From the NCBI RefSeq assembly GCF_025370935.1, contig NC_133472.1, positions 40,249,474 through 40,313,473 on the forward strand: a DNA stretch of 64,000 bases, in the 5' to 3' direction. Positions 12,255 to 22,945 of the stretch are shown in pieces. Under the pieces are notes generated by a model, which was not told the DNA's origin, made no database searches, and was given only the letters and a program-made list of their open reading frames with translations. How positions within the stretch are numbered: position 1 is the stretch's first letter; each line of letters begins with the position of its first letter. Both the position numbers and the translations under genes were made by a program. The stretch comes from Choristoneura fumiferana. Lineage: Eukaryota; Arthropoda; Insecta; Lepidoptera; Tortricidae.

Positions 12255-12385
12255 CAGTCACCAGCACCAATATCTGACACAACAAGCGTGCATAAATATC
12301 TGATACGACTCTATTTCTAGGGACGGAAGGACGTGTCAGATATTTTTACACGCTCCGCTGTGGCAGATAGTAATGCTGGTGACTG
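12255..12385. mobile_element. 131-bp hairpin MITE with CAGTCACCAGCA ends, TA target
   Basis: The termini CAGTCACCAGCA and TGCTGGTGACTG are perfect inverted repeats, and both sides are flanked by TA (12253-12254 and 12386-12387). The interior continues the hairpin imperfectly (ATATCTGACAC opposite GTGTCAGATAT and similar). TA duplication and CAGT ends fit a non-autonomous Tc1/mariner-type element. Other families with the same terminal CAGTC are at 16538, 42624 and 42758. Confidence 0.75.
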
Positions 12386-12387
12386 TA

Positions 12388-14141
12388 CATATATGAACTT
12401 ATATGTGATTGATACCCAAAAAAACTTTTGATACGTACCTATACTAATTTAAATATACACAAAGTAGTAATAATTTACACGCACATAACCATGTTTCGAC
12501 ATTTATTTAGATGGTAAAAAAGTTATGCTGCACAACGGCAAAATTGTAAAATGAATTATTTGTGTAATGTGCAAACTACTTATTCGACATTTCAGATTGT
12601 AATAATTACTGGTAGTATTTTGGCTATTACTTTGCACTCATATTCAATTTACATATTAATCTGAAAGCAAAGTTTACGGGTCGGTTCGATTTGAGGTAAA
12701 CAAAAACGAAGAGAATATCACTTTTCCTGAATTGTGGCTTTTTCTAACACTTAGTTTATTTTACTGTGTACCAAAATTGATCTATTCTTTTTATGGTTTC
12801 ATAATTAGATACTGACAATTTCCATTTTTTTAAACTTGAAAATAGTGGTATGAAAATTAAAAGTGAGTATTGTGAAAGTATTATTTTGAGCCAAATTTCA
12901 GAGTGATAGCTGATCGCGTTTCGTATTCGCATTTAATTCGCATACAGCAGCTAACATGAAACAGATTCTGATATAGTATATTTTTCTCTTGCGAATACAC
13001 GAACACGAAACACTATGCTACACAACAAAATGTTTTGGCAACATCATAGCAATCATTACTCTGGCCCATAATTAACTGATAGTTTTTTACATTGTTCAAC
13101 TTGAAGCAAATATATACCCATTTTGAATAACTACTTATTGACAGTGTAAATATATGGGTTCATACTTAAGACTCATCGGAAATGTTTAGGGATCAAGTAC
13201 ATAATTAAGTTACCTACCCATTATGCGTTCGATCCCTACAAATTTTAGGCAATGTAGTATAAACCAGTGACTTGAGATTAAGTTACACGTATGATTTGTA
13301 GCATTCGCTGATTGTTAGTAATAAACTATATCCAAGTAATTGTTCGTGTCTAATACATTTGATTGTACTTCAGTGTTGGATGGTAACGTGTAATCTCTTA
13401 TAAAGGTGACTTGACTTAAGCGCCATATTTTAACCATATTATTTTTATTTAATAAGAAATATTATTTAATGGTGTTATCTCGGGTCAGTTTCACAAAGAC
13501 ATAATCGATATCGAAACCTGATTCGTTAAAATAATTGGAGTGTTCGTCATTTATTTGATTTCGTGTATTTGTGAAAGGGGCCCATGCGGGGTTTCTATTA
13601 TTTAGCCTTTCGTGTGTACGTTATTTTTTTTATTAGGAGGTCTGTAGCACTCTGTAGCTAGAACACTGTATCAAATTGCACAGAAAAGTTGACTGTTGTA
13701 CTATTACTACAAACTGACTATTGTTTGTGATATATAACATACCATACTACGTTATATTATTATCTATATAAGCGTCGCTTTCTTTAGAAGAAACTCAGTT
13801 TATGATAGAGTACCGTAGCGTTGGTTTACGTGGGTCATGTCAATTATTTACAAAGTTTTAAAAACACAACGACAACATTAAAATACATTGTAAAGTGAAG
13901 AGTATCTGTACTGGTCACAGAAAGACTTCTAATTAAAAATATAAGTTTGCAACACCCTATATTTTTTGGTTCACGAGTTTAGCAGAGGCCACGGGTAGTA
14001 TTAATAACAACAATTAAAAAGTCTATGGCGTTACGAAATTTTATATAATAAAAAATATCTAATGAAACTTCACAAAAAACATCAACGTGGGTATGTGAGT
14101 AAGAACGCCGCTTGAAATTACTTTTTGCAATTAATCGAGAA
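12388..14141. other. Gene-free stretch
   Basis: AT-rich with no exon-like GC island, splice-paired open frame or clear element boundaries. Short open frames here (for example 13979-14167 minus) have no recognisable domain. Confidence 0.4.
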
Positions 14142-14490
14142 TAGTTAATTGTGTCACAAGGGAGCAAAATGGTGTATTTACGGCGAGGGTGTACATTGAA
14201 TCCAGAATGTAGCGAAGGATTCTACAATAGAATCCTGAGCGTAATGAGGGATTCAAGTGTTAACGCCCAAGATGATCATACAACTTTTCACACCGAGCAT
14301 TAAAAAACATGAAAAAAACAAATTCTAAATATTATTAAAAAACAACCAGCATAGAAAATGGCGTGGCTTTACAATTATCAACTTCAAAAAATGGCATTTG
14401 CAATAAAATTCTTAGAAAAGCCTTGAACAGAAAAGTTGCACTTTGCTTTCAGGGAGGAAAAGTTACTTTTCTGAAGGAGAGGTGTGAAAA
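14142..14490. repeat. Dispersed repeat, copy 1 (paired with 45592-45981)
   Basis: Contains TTGTGTCACAAGGGAGCAAA near the left end and GGAAAAGTTACTTTTCTGAA near the right end. The whole block is repeated at 45592-45981 with small indels. It includes the shorter motif GGATTCTA...TAGAATCC. The open frame at 14363 lies inside this repeat and is not a gene. Diverged relatives occur near 15705-15905 and 36690-36860. Confidence 0.75.
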
Positions 14491-16537
14491 AGTATGGTAC
14501 GGCCGTGCCTTTGTTATTTTTGCTAGACTTGGCGGGGGCACTGCCGTGCCCCCAGATATTAATAAGTAGTACCTAATACACTTAAGTGTAATAAAGTAAT
14601 TTACTTGAAATTTTCAGGATCGTTTGGTTGTTTAGAAACATAGTGAATACTTGGCATTGCCCCGTCACAAGGGCAAGAACTAGAATTATAGTGATTCGAT
14701 TAGAACTCATACGTTTATACACATAATGCGTATTGTATCACTTCGGATACTTATTAGGAAGTGTTTTCGTATACTGCGCAGTGGCTTTTCTTATCAAGAA
14801 TAATTCTTCCGACAATAACTTCGTTTCGCCTATACTCACTTAATATTAAGCGTAACCTATTTATAAAATAAGGGAAATATAATGAAATGTATAACGGCTT
14901 TGATAATAATAAGCCGTTCGAGAAATGTCGTAATAAAATAATTAAAGATGTTTGGCGATCAAACAAATATGATTTTCACCTCAGCACCTCAAAAAGGCAG
15001 GTTTTGCTATGAGAAATCAGTGAGCAAAATCGCATTTTGCTCACTCCGTGAGACAAAGTAACTTTTAATTTTTTTTTTTAAATGCTGAGTACAGTGTTGG
15101 GTCTACTCACTGAATTCCAAATATTTGAACTTTACTTTGATCTGTCATTTCACTTGAACTCGAAAAAAGCAAGAGATAGGATCAAATTTGTCGATTACAA
15201 ACTTAAAATAAATGTTTGGTATTAAAAATATATCGAAATATTTCCAAAATGTAAATTTTCCCGATCTTTTAATAAAGTATGCAACCTCGTTGCACGAAAG
15301 CCGCTTCTCTTGTTTTTTTTTTTTTATAAAGAATTCCGTATACTGCCTCTACAGTATAATTATTATTTGTTAAATTGAATGATTTTTTAACAAATCTATT
15401 TATGTTTATGTAATAGAAATCTTAATAAAAATCATATTTAAAGGTTTAATTGTTCAACCTTTTCAATTACCCCGAGATGAGGCTTTTTGCAGTATTAAAA
15501 AATAAGTGTGACATTAGTACAAGAAGTTAAGATTGCATGTTATGAGTATGCGATTTGTATTGTAGCTACTGGACTCTTTTTATGGTTTTAAATGTAATTA
15601 TTATATTTGATAATAATCGGATTCTATTTTAAAAAAATGTATTTGTTTTGTAAACAGGTAGGTATATGTGGTTTTACTCTTATGTTACATTTAAATTATG
15701 TTCTCGCTGCTGAGGTGAAAAATTGTATGTGTCACACGAGACCAAAGTTTTTTGCATCTCGTGTATTTCAATCCCTTGCTGATCTCAGGATTCTAACCTA
15801 GAATCACTCGCTGACGCTCGTGATTCAATTATAGAATCCTTCGCTTACTCGGGATTAAAATCAACACTCGCAACAAAAAACAACTTTGCTCTCTTGTTGC
15901 ACAAATAACTATTTTTATGTCTTCGATCCCGAGACATATTTGATCGAAAATGTGGTTTTTGATGTTGAATTTTAAGTAAGTCTGAATTTCATTTGTATTG
16001 TCCAAAATAACTGTTAAGAAAAATAAGCATTTTTGAGGTCTTAATTATCTAAGTTTTTGAGAAACTCAATCGACTTTTCTAATATAACTGAAAGAAAATC
16101 TTGAAACACGTCAGTGCGAAAACCAAAGCACTGACTATCGCGTATTAACGGATTAACGTTAACTTTCGGTTTTTTTCTTAGATTAGCCATTAACTAAGTC
16201 ATCTATTTGATAAACGGATCTCAGCTATGGAAATAAGATATGAAAGAAAGGTGGCAACTATATTGTCAATTAGACAATGGGTTTTCAACTCTTCACTTTT
16301 AATCTTAACTTAGGGTGTGATGAAATGTCGGCGCTCGTAATACAAGACATAGCTCGAAAAAAATGTATTAACTAAGAAAAAACTGAAGTGCCGTACTTGT
16401 ATGCAAACGACGACAATTCGTCCCAACATTAGTGTAGCAGACGACGTTTTCTACTAAGTTGTCATCTTTCTTTCTGACACTTGAATGAGTTTCTTTGCAT
16501 TGCGCGCCGCGAATGATTAGACATCGACGGCAATGTA
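14491..16537. other. Gene-free stretch with diffuse repeats
   Basis: Mostly AT-rich unique-looking sequence. A repeat block at about 15705-15905 (CTCGTGTATTTCAATCCC, GAATCACTCGCTGACGCTCG) resembles, in the opposite sense, the block at 36690-36860. No coding exon is supported. Confidence 0.4.
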
Positions 16538-16666
16538 CAGTCAAGGGCAAAGATATCGACACGGCCAAAGTTGCAAAAATATGTATACACGGCCTTAATG
16601 TTAAGAGCATAAAAGAAGTACATATTTTTGTAACTTTGGCCGTGTCGGTATCTTTGCCCTTGATTG
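16538..16666. mobile_element. 129-bp hairpin MITE, CAGTCAAGGGCAAAGATA family (copy 1)
   Basis: Near-perfect ~55-base arms: CAGTCAAGGGCAAAGATA... at the left and its mirror ...TATCTTTGCCCTTGATTG at the right, separated by a short loop. Flanked by TA on both sides (16536-16537, 16667-16668). A second copy is at 42624-42755. The minus- and plus-strand open frames across this block (16368-16805) are by-products of the hairpin. Confidence 0.85.
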
Positions 16667-16939
16667 TACCGCTCACATGACATTTCTCGCACGGTGTTTG
16701 CGTAGCTTTGATGATGATGTTGTAGGAGTCAAGTAACACCATGTTAGGCGGACTTACAGATGTGCAAGTTGCGGAAAGTTTCGGGTAATTTTCTGAAATT
16801 TTCACAAGATATATAGGAAATTTAAATTTAAGAATGAACGAACCTATAAAAATTACACATTTTCAGTGGTAGTTCCAACTATGTCAGCAATAGGAAAACT
16901 ATCGAGTGACCTAATTTCCAATTCGACTTGTAAAGGGTG

Positions 16940-17056
16940 CAGTCAGCATCAAAAGTAGCGGATCACTTGTTTACCTTATCGCATATTTGTCAAAGTGGTA
17001 CTTAAGTACGTTGCTGTAAAACAATAAAAGTATGCAGCTACTTTTGATGCTGACCA
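16940..17056. mobile_element. Decayed hairpin MITE with CAGTCAGCATCAAAAGTAG ends
   Basis: CAGTCAGCATCAAAAGTAGC is mirrored by GCTACTTTTGATGCTGACCA about 80 bases on. The right end has lost the exact CTG terminus. The architecture matches the CAGTC-ended, TA-targeted MITEs elsewhere in the window. Confidence 0.65.
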
Positions 17057-17668
17057 TACATACTAAAACTGTAGGAAATTAATCATCTGTACAATAAATA
17101 TATCTGTAGGTATAATATTGTTGACTTGTCTCTTTTGTAGTGTTGTGTATTGTTGTGAGTATTTCTTTCTTTCTTTCAATATATCGCACTCTTAGATCAA
17201 CAGTTTATCCATTCGAAATCAATTTCTGGAATGTCTAGATTAAAATGGTGGATTATTTTAAGTCGATGCGCTCTTGATCTATCTATAGGAGTACGAAAAA
17301 TACGGTATGTTATACTTTATACCATAGTATTAGTATTTCGTAAGTACCTACTATATTTTGATTCTACTGCAACCACTATCTCCAATTCTAACAGCTAGGT
17401 ACTCAAATAGATTCGTGTCAAATATTGTTAAGCGTTTTGCCATATCTATCCGAATTTTTGTTTCCAGTGACTGTGTAGTACTCAAAATTCTCAAAAAGCT
17501 ATATTATTCATGTGATTTACAAGTTATACCTAGGGATAGTTTAAATCGGATTGAGAGGAAAAGAAAACAATGATAGGTATATTATATCTTAAAAGCATTA
17601 ATATATCGTAATTTAAAGCTATGAATATGAAAAATGATTACTGTGCTTTTAGTACAGGAAAAATGGCA
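17057..17668. other. Gene-free stretch
   Basis: No exon or repeat recognised. The open frame 17358-17573 has no domain or coding bias. Confidence 0.35.
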
Positions 17669-18217
17669 TATTTTGGCGGCAAAATATACCTACACATCAA
17701 TGAAACTTTGTTTATAACTTTATCTTGGCACTAGAAATGAGAATCTGCCGAGTCCCACCAAAATATAGGCGTTCTACCCCCTCCCAGGGGCTATGGGCAG
17801 GGGGCAACGCTAAAAAATGAAAATTTTACAAACTAGGCAAGTGAGGTGTCGTGTCATTTTCTATGTAATTTTTTGCGCTGAATCGAATTAGACCATACCC
17901 ATACTTATAGGATCAGTATTTTGCAAGATTTGAAGGGTTTTTGTTGAAACCATAGAGCAGTCTAAAATCACTTCCTACCAGTTTCTCAAGATATGGATGT
18001 GTTGGTAATACTGATTGCTCTTGGTGATTCTAAGAAGCCTATATTGTTGCTTAAAATTGGTCGAGTTAAAAGAAAAACATTTTGTTTATATTTTCCAACA
18101 AATACCCTTTATATCTCGCAAAATATTGATCCTATAAGTATGGATATGGTCTCATTCGACTCAGCGCAAAAATTACATAGAAAATGACACCTCACTCGCC
18201 TAGTTTGTAAAATTTGT

Positions 18218-18333
18218 TGTTGTAATATGGTTTTCTTAATAAAACTAGCTTTTGCGTATGACCCAAATCACCATCTTTATTTCTCTCTTGCACCGACTCC
18301 CTCCACAGATAAGCAAACATAAATACAGATACA
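18218..18333 (-). repeat. 3' LTR of the 4.5 kb Gypsy element
   Basis: 116 bp, matching 22595-22710. In element orientation it begins TGTATCTG and ends TTACAACA. Flanked on the outside by TTTGT. Confidence 0.93.
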
Positions 18334-18606
18334 ACATCTCTCTCTTTTTGATTTAGACAATAGTTAATGTAATACTTTAACATTGTGAGGAGTACATAAT
18401 TAATTGTACCAAACAACAAAACAAAATGTAACGCTTAAGCATTTAGTTGCAATTATCATAAGTCATATTCATAGGTACATTATTATTATTATTTTTAATA
18501 GGAAGGTTCCTACTTAACTAAAAGTTTGTTTAAATTAAACCAACTTAAATTAACTTAATCTAATAACATGTAACACTGACAATGCACAGTGCTATACAGT
18601 ACCTAC

Positions 18607-21600
18607 TTAAAAATTAGTTTCATAATCATCCAAAAACTTAGGTCTCCTTACAAGTCTCTTAGGTAATCTGTCATCTTGTTCTTGAATCCTTAATTCCTGC
18701 TCACTGTTAGCTGTAATGTCAATATTTCCTCTTGCTTCCTCCTCATCAAGATTATCTAAGGGACTTGCAGGTGTAATAATCGAATCATCATAAAAATTCC
18801 TATTTAACAATGAACTTCCTTCCCCTGGTGAAATGTGCTGTGGAACTCGTACTAAATGCCACCGGTTTCGTCTAAACTTTCCTCTATCCGTCATAATCAC
18901 GTATGAACGCGGTTCCTCGCATTTTGTTTCAATGGTACCATAAATCTTGAGATCAATTATCCAGACTTTATCATTAGGTTTTAGCTCTTCCAAATTAGAT
19001 GCCCTGTGACTTTTGTTATAATAATACGCATCTTTATTTTTCTTTTCTGTCATGCTCTTTTGTATATCCTGTTTAATTTTGACCGGTTTATTAAGCTTAC
19101 TAGGCAAGATAGGCAAGTTATCTCTTAGTTTACGATTAAATAACATTTCTGCTGGACTGTAGCCTGTTTCTATGGGTGTATTCCTATATATTAACAATGC
19201 TAAGTATATATCTTCATTTTTAGACAGTAATGATTTTGCTATTTTAACTCCAGATTCCGCTAATCCATTACTTTGCGAAAAATATGGACTACTTGTTATA
19301 GATTTAAATCCATATTCTTTTGCAAATTCATTAAATTTGGACTTGAACTGCGTGCCACAATCAGATCTCACTACTTCAGGAATACCGAACCTCGAAAACA
19401 CATTTTTACACTGAATTATTACACTGTATTCTGTTAGATCTTTTAGTTTACAGATTTCTAAGAACCTAGAATAGTAGTCTATGATTACTAAATACCAGTT
19501 GTTATTAAACTTAAATAAATCCATGCCTACTTTTTGCCATGGCCTGTCAGGGATTTTTTCTACAACCATCTTCTCTTTGTGATTCTTGCTTGTTTCTATA
19601 CACTTAGGACATGACTTCACTTGCTCCTCAATTTGTCGAGACAAGCCTAACCACCAAACCGATTGCCTTGCCCTTTCTCGACATTTAGAGATACCTAAGT
19701 GTCCTTCATGAATTCTTTTCAGTATATCTTTGTGCATGTTTTCTGGTATAACTATTCTTGAATTATATAAAAGGAGGTCCCTTTCCATCGAGAAACTATT
19801 TTTATACTGATAGTAATTCTTAAAAACCCCTAGTTGAGTTTTATTTGGCCATCCATTTGCAGTAAATGATTTTAAACCTATGCATATGTTACATTTACCC
19901 TGTTCCATATATATTTTGTCCAACATTTCGTTAGGTATTGTATCTGAAACTAGCATGTTGATGTTGCCCTCCTCCTCCTGTTCCATATCTGAAACTCCAC
20001 AATCAGGCAGCGGCTGTCGTGATAGCGCGTCGGCCACTACCTGCTCCTTTCCTGGTATATATTTGACTTCATAATTGAATCTACTCAATTTAAGTCTAAA
20101 TCTTAAAAGTCGAGGGCTTAAATCATCAAGCGGCTTAGTGTGTAATATCTGCAGAAGGGGTTTATGGTCAGTCTCTAATATTACATGTATGCCTAAAACA
20201 TAATCTCTAAATTTTTCTACAGCCCAGACCAAGGCTAAACCTTCCTTTTCTATCTGTGCATAATGCTTTTCAGCATCTGTGAGTGTTCTACTGGCGTAAG
20301 TAACAATTGATCGATTACCTGCCCTATCTTCTTGCATAAGAGCTGCCCCTAATCCAAATGAACTACTATCTGCTGAGATTATTATTACTTTATCCACATC
20401 ATAATGCGCTAGAGTAGGAGCATTTTGCAGTTTTTCTTTAATTTCATTGAATGCTTTAGTCTGAATAGGACCCCACACAAACATTTGATCTTCTTTTAAC
20501 AAAATGTGCAATGGATTTAAAATTTCTGATTTATTTGGAATGTATCGACCTACAAAATTGACCATGCCTAAAAATTGAAGCAACTCTTTTTTATTACTTG
20601 GTTCTTTAAAGTTACTGATAGCTTTTGTTCGCTCGGGATCAATTTTTATACCACTAGCGTTGATCACGTGACCCAGATAACAAATCTCCTCAACCCCAAA
20701 TAAACACTTATTTTTATTTATGGTTATACCTGCATTGTGAAGTCTTTTAAGCACTTCATGAAGGACCCTATCATGGTCTTCCTTAGTCGGTTCATAAATA
20801 AGAATGTCGTCCATGTGGATGGCTAGTTTCATGTCTTTAAATAGATTTGAAAACTTCATACTGAAGTATTCAGGCGCGCAATTCAATCCAAACGGAAGTC
20901 TGTTATATATATATCTACCAAAAGGTGTAATTATAGTAGTCAACTTTTTTGATGTATCATCCAGTTTAATCTGATGAAACCCTGAGGTAGCATCAATTTT
21001 AGAAAAGAATTTAGCTCCTTTCAGTTTAGCTAATGTATGCTCTATTTTAGGGATTGGATAGACCGGGCGCTTTATATTTTTATTAACCTGAGTATAATCA
21101 CCACATATCCTTACTTTGTTATTTTTTAAAACAACTACGATTGGCGAGACAAAGTCTGTTGCTTCTTCAATAGGACTGACTATACCTAACTGCTCTAGTC
21201 TATCCAATTCCTGTTTTACTTTAGGCAGTAAAGGAATTGAAATATTGCGCGGTGAAGCCTGTATGAATGATTTTGGATTCTCTACCAAGTCAATATGAAA
21301 TTCGTCTTTAAAAACTCCTAATTCGCTAAAAATACTAGGAAATTCTTTCTCAATATTTTCAGAGCCATTCATCCTAACTTCTGGCCCGGATACAGCACAG
21401 ATTTTTATCAAATTCATACTGTCAATGGAAGTTCGTCCTAGTAGAGCTGTTTTTAACCCTTTAATTACATATACTTTACCTTGATAGGTATTATTCTTGT
21501 ATTTCAACTCAAGATCTATGGTACCAGTGACATCTAAGCGAGATCCATCAGGTCCTTTCACTGTGTCTGCACATTTCACCAGCGGCAGTTGAAAGGAACT

Positions 21601-22308
21601 TGCCCAGTTTTCTGAGACTGCACTTATGTCAGCACCTGTGTCGATTAAAAAGTTCAATTTATCAATCAATAAATTATTTCTATAAACCTGTACATCAATC
21701 ATAAAATCTTCTTTCTTTTCACATAAACTAACCTCATGAGTGGTCCCTTTATTTACCTCCTCCTCTACCCTTCTAACACCCTTTGATCTACACACTTTAG
21801 CAAAATTACCAATTCTCTTGCAGTTGTGGCATGTTGAGTTATTGGCCGGACACATTTCCTTTCGATGACGCTCCAACCCGCAGAACCAGCATCTATTTTC
21901 TCCTCTTTTCTTGCCTTGTTTAACTCTATTAACTTCGATTGTCTCGTTTCCCATCATCTTGCTTTCTTCTTTTTGAATTTCTGCTTGCCTACATATTAAA
22001 GTTGCATCTTTTAACGTGAGATCACTTTTTAACAGAAGTCGCTCGCTTACTGACTTGTCGCTGATTCCAATTACAATTTTGTCTCTTATTAGATCCTCTT
22101 TCAGAACACCATATTCACATTTTAGTGCTAGTTTGTGTATGTCTGTCAAGAATTCTTCCAGCTTTTCACCCTCCTTTTGAACTCTTGAATTAAATTTGTA
22201 CCTCTCATATATGATGTTTTTCTTAGGTGAAAAGAAGTCGTCAAACTTGGAAAGCAAATCTGTGTAGCCGAGTTTAGTTCCTTTTCCCCCATACAATACA
22301 AAAGGCAA
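18607..22308 (-). CDS. Gag (C-terminal part)-Pol polyprotein of the 4.5 kb Gypsy element
   Basis: 1233 codons without interruption. In order: rest of the gag matrix/capsid-like region; two zinc knuckles, the first a proper CCHC, the second with Asn instead of the expected His (CHNCKRIGNFAKVC); an aspartic protease (LIDTGADISAVS); reverse transcriptase with HMDDILIY as active-site motif and LPFGLNCAPE; RNase H (ISADSSSFGLGAAL); integrase with an HHCC zinc domain (HEGHLG...CPKC) and DDE residues in MDLFKF, SDCGTQF and NGLAESG. The C-terminal tail resembles the usual post-integrase segment of insect Gypsy elements; no chromodomain is seen. The first codon is TTG, so 22308 is not a real start: the frame is entered from the upstream gag frame through a frameshift. 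Confidence 0.92.
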   Translation of the reverse strand: MPFVLYGGKGTKLGYTDLLSKFDDFFSPKKNIIYERYKFNSRVQKEGEKLEEFLTDIHKLALKCEYGVLKEDLIRDKIVIGISDKSVSERLLLKSDLTLKDATLICRQAEIQKEESKMMGNETIEVNRVKQGKKRGENRCWFCGLERHRKEMCPANNSTCHNCKRIGNFAKVCRSKGVRRVEEEVNKGTTHEVSLCEKKEDFMIDVQVYRNNLLIDKLNFLIDTGADISAVSENWASSFQLPLVKCADTVKGPDGSRLDVTGTIDLELKYKNNTYQGKVYVIKGLKTALLGRTSIDSMNLIKICAVSGPEVRMNGSENIEKEFPSIFSELGVFKDEFHIDLVENPKSFIQASPRNISIPLLPKVKQELDRLEQLGIVSPIEEATDFVSPIVVVLKNNKVRICGDYTQVNKNIKRPVYPIPKIEHTLAKLKGAKFFSKIDATSGFHQIKLDDTSKKLTTIITPFGRYIYNRLPFGLNCAPEYFSMKFSNLFKDMKLAIHMDDILIYEPTKEDHDRVLHEVLKRLHNAGITINKNKCLFGVEEICYLGHVINASGIKIDPERTKAISNFKEPSNKKELLQFLGMVNFVGRYIPNKSEILNPLHILLKEDQMFVWGPIQTKAFNEIKEKLQNAPTLAHYDVDKVIIISADSSSFGLGAALMQEDRAGNRSIVTYASRTLTDAEKHYAQIEKEGLALVWAVEKFRDYVLGIHVILETDHKPLLQILHTKPLDDLSPRLLRFRLKLSRFNYEVKYIPGKEQVVADALSRQPLPDCGVSDMEQEEEGNINMLVSDTIPNEMLDKIYMEQGKCNICIGLKSFTANGWPNKTQLGVFKNYYQYKNSFSMERDLLLYNSRIVIPENMHKDILKRIHEGHLGISKCRERARQSVWWLGLSRQIEEQVKSCPKCIETSKNHKEKMVVEKIPDRPWQKVGMDLFKFNNNWYLVIIDYYSRFLEICKLKDLTEYSVIIQCKNVFSRFGIPEVVRSDCGTQFKSKFNEFAKEYGFKSITSSPYFSQSNGLAESGVKIAKSLLSKNEDIYLALLIYRNTPIETGYSPAEMLFNRKLRDNLPILPSKLNKPVKIKQDIQKSMTEKKNKDAYYYNKSHRASNLEELKPNDKVWIIDLKIYGTIETKCEEPRSYVIMTDRGKFRRNRWHLVRVPQHISPGEGSSLLNRNFYDDSIITPASPLDNLDEEEARGNIDITANSEQELRIQEQDDRLPKRLVRRPKFLDDYETNF

Positions 22309-22490
22309 TTCACCTTGTCGTTATCTTCTAATTTATCGTTGCCCGACAAGCTCATGTATCGCACGAATCTTGCTTTATACTTTTCCCAATCTTCAGGCTC
22401 AAAGCTAAATGTGCCCGGAGGCGAAATACGCAAGAATTTCGATTCCCGATCCTCTCCTTTTGCGCCATTGTTCTCGTTGGTTTTCTCCAT
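22290..22490 (-). pseudogene. Gag N-terminal frame of the 4.5 kb Gypsy element, broken
   Basis: The first ATG in this frame is at 22490 (MEKTNENNGAKGE). It encodes a polar leader and the start of a gag domain (FSFEPEDWEKYKARFVRYMS). Around 22285-22310 the homologous reading moves to the frame of the long polyprotein. The switch falls at a short G run on the element strand. The continuation of this frame past the switch is non-homologous. It could be a one-base indel (mutation or assembly error) rather than a programmed shift, because it lies inside gag. Confidence 0.7.
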
Positions 22491-22594
22491 TTTTTTTTCT
22501 GAATTTTTTAGGACTCCGATGTTCCTTCGCAATATCTGAATAATTTACTTTGTCTGAACAATCTGAATAACGTTTTATTTAACCGCTGCCACCA

Positions 22595-22710
22595 TGTTGT
22601 AATATGGTTTTCTTAATAAAACTAGCTTTTGCGTATGACCCAAATCACCATCTTTATTTCTCTCTTGCACCGACTCCCTCCACAGATAAGCAAACATAAA
22701 TACAGATACA
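22595..22710 (-). repeat. 5' LTR of the 4.5 kb Gypsy element
   Basis: 116 bp, same as 18218-18333. The following TGGTGGCAGC in element orientation is the presumed primer binding site. It should contain the element promoter, but no TATA box is obvious. Confidence 0.93.
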
Positions 22711-22853
22711 TTTGTATTTTTTAAACGGGCAGCGTGAGGTAGGTCACCTAAATTTTGTTAGCACTCAGCAGATCCTCATGTCTAGTGCCAAGATAAAGTT
22801 ATAAAAAAAGTTTTATTGATGGACATATTTTGCCGCCAAACTGTCGTATTTAG

Positions 22854-22945
22854 GGGCTGTTTCACCATCCATTGATTAGTGTTAACTGACGGTTAAATGT
22901 CATGCCGTCTCCGTCTATTCGAACAAAACAAATACCTAGAGACCC
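22854..22945. repeat. Truncated CTGTTTCACCA-family MITE (copy 3)
   Basis: The left arm and centre match the MITE at 6880 (CTGTTTCACCATCC, TGCCGTCTCCGTCTATTCGA, ACAAAACAAA). The right arm is missing. It abuts the right end of the foldback element. Confidence 0.65.

Larger units (their letters stand above)
18218..22710 (-). mobile_element. Ty3/Gypsy-type LTR retrotransposon, 4.5 kb
   Basis: Two identical-looking 116-bp LTRs (TG...CA in minus orientation) bound the element. A 5-bp target duplication TTTGT lies at 18213-18217 and 22711-22715. A primer-binding-site-like TGGTGGCAGC begins directly after the 5' LTR, and a purine tract (AAAAAGAGAGAGATG) precedes the 3' LTR. Internally it carries gag and pol in the order protease, reverse transcriptase, RNase H, integrase, which is Ty3/Gypsy order. 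No env-like frame is present. LTR identity and the long open pol imply a young insertion. One frame break in gag probably disables or mis-reads this copy. Confidence 0.93.
17669..22841. mobile_element. Foldback-type element split by an LTR retrotransposon
   Basis: The left arm (from about 17669, ATTTTGGCGGCAAAATAT, through TTATAACTTTATCTTGGCAC and ACAAACTAGGCAAGTGAGG to about 17960) is mirrored by a right arm running from about 18100 to 18217 and, after the LTR element, from 22711 to 22841 (GTGCCAAGATAAAGTTATAA, ATATTTTGCCGCCAAA). Removing the LTR element restores one continuous ~680-bp foldback with ~300-base arms. No coding capacity is seen in the arms or loop. No TSD of the foldback itself could be fixed. 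Confidence 0.75.

Noticed and set aside
16368..16805. Minus-strand 145-codon frame
   Set aside because: It runs through a hairpin MITE and is matched by frames on both strands. No domain, no splice context.
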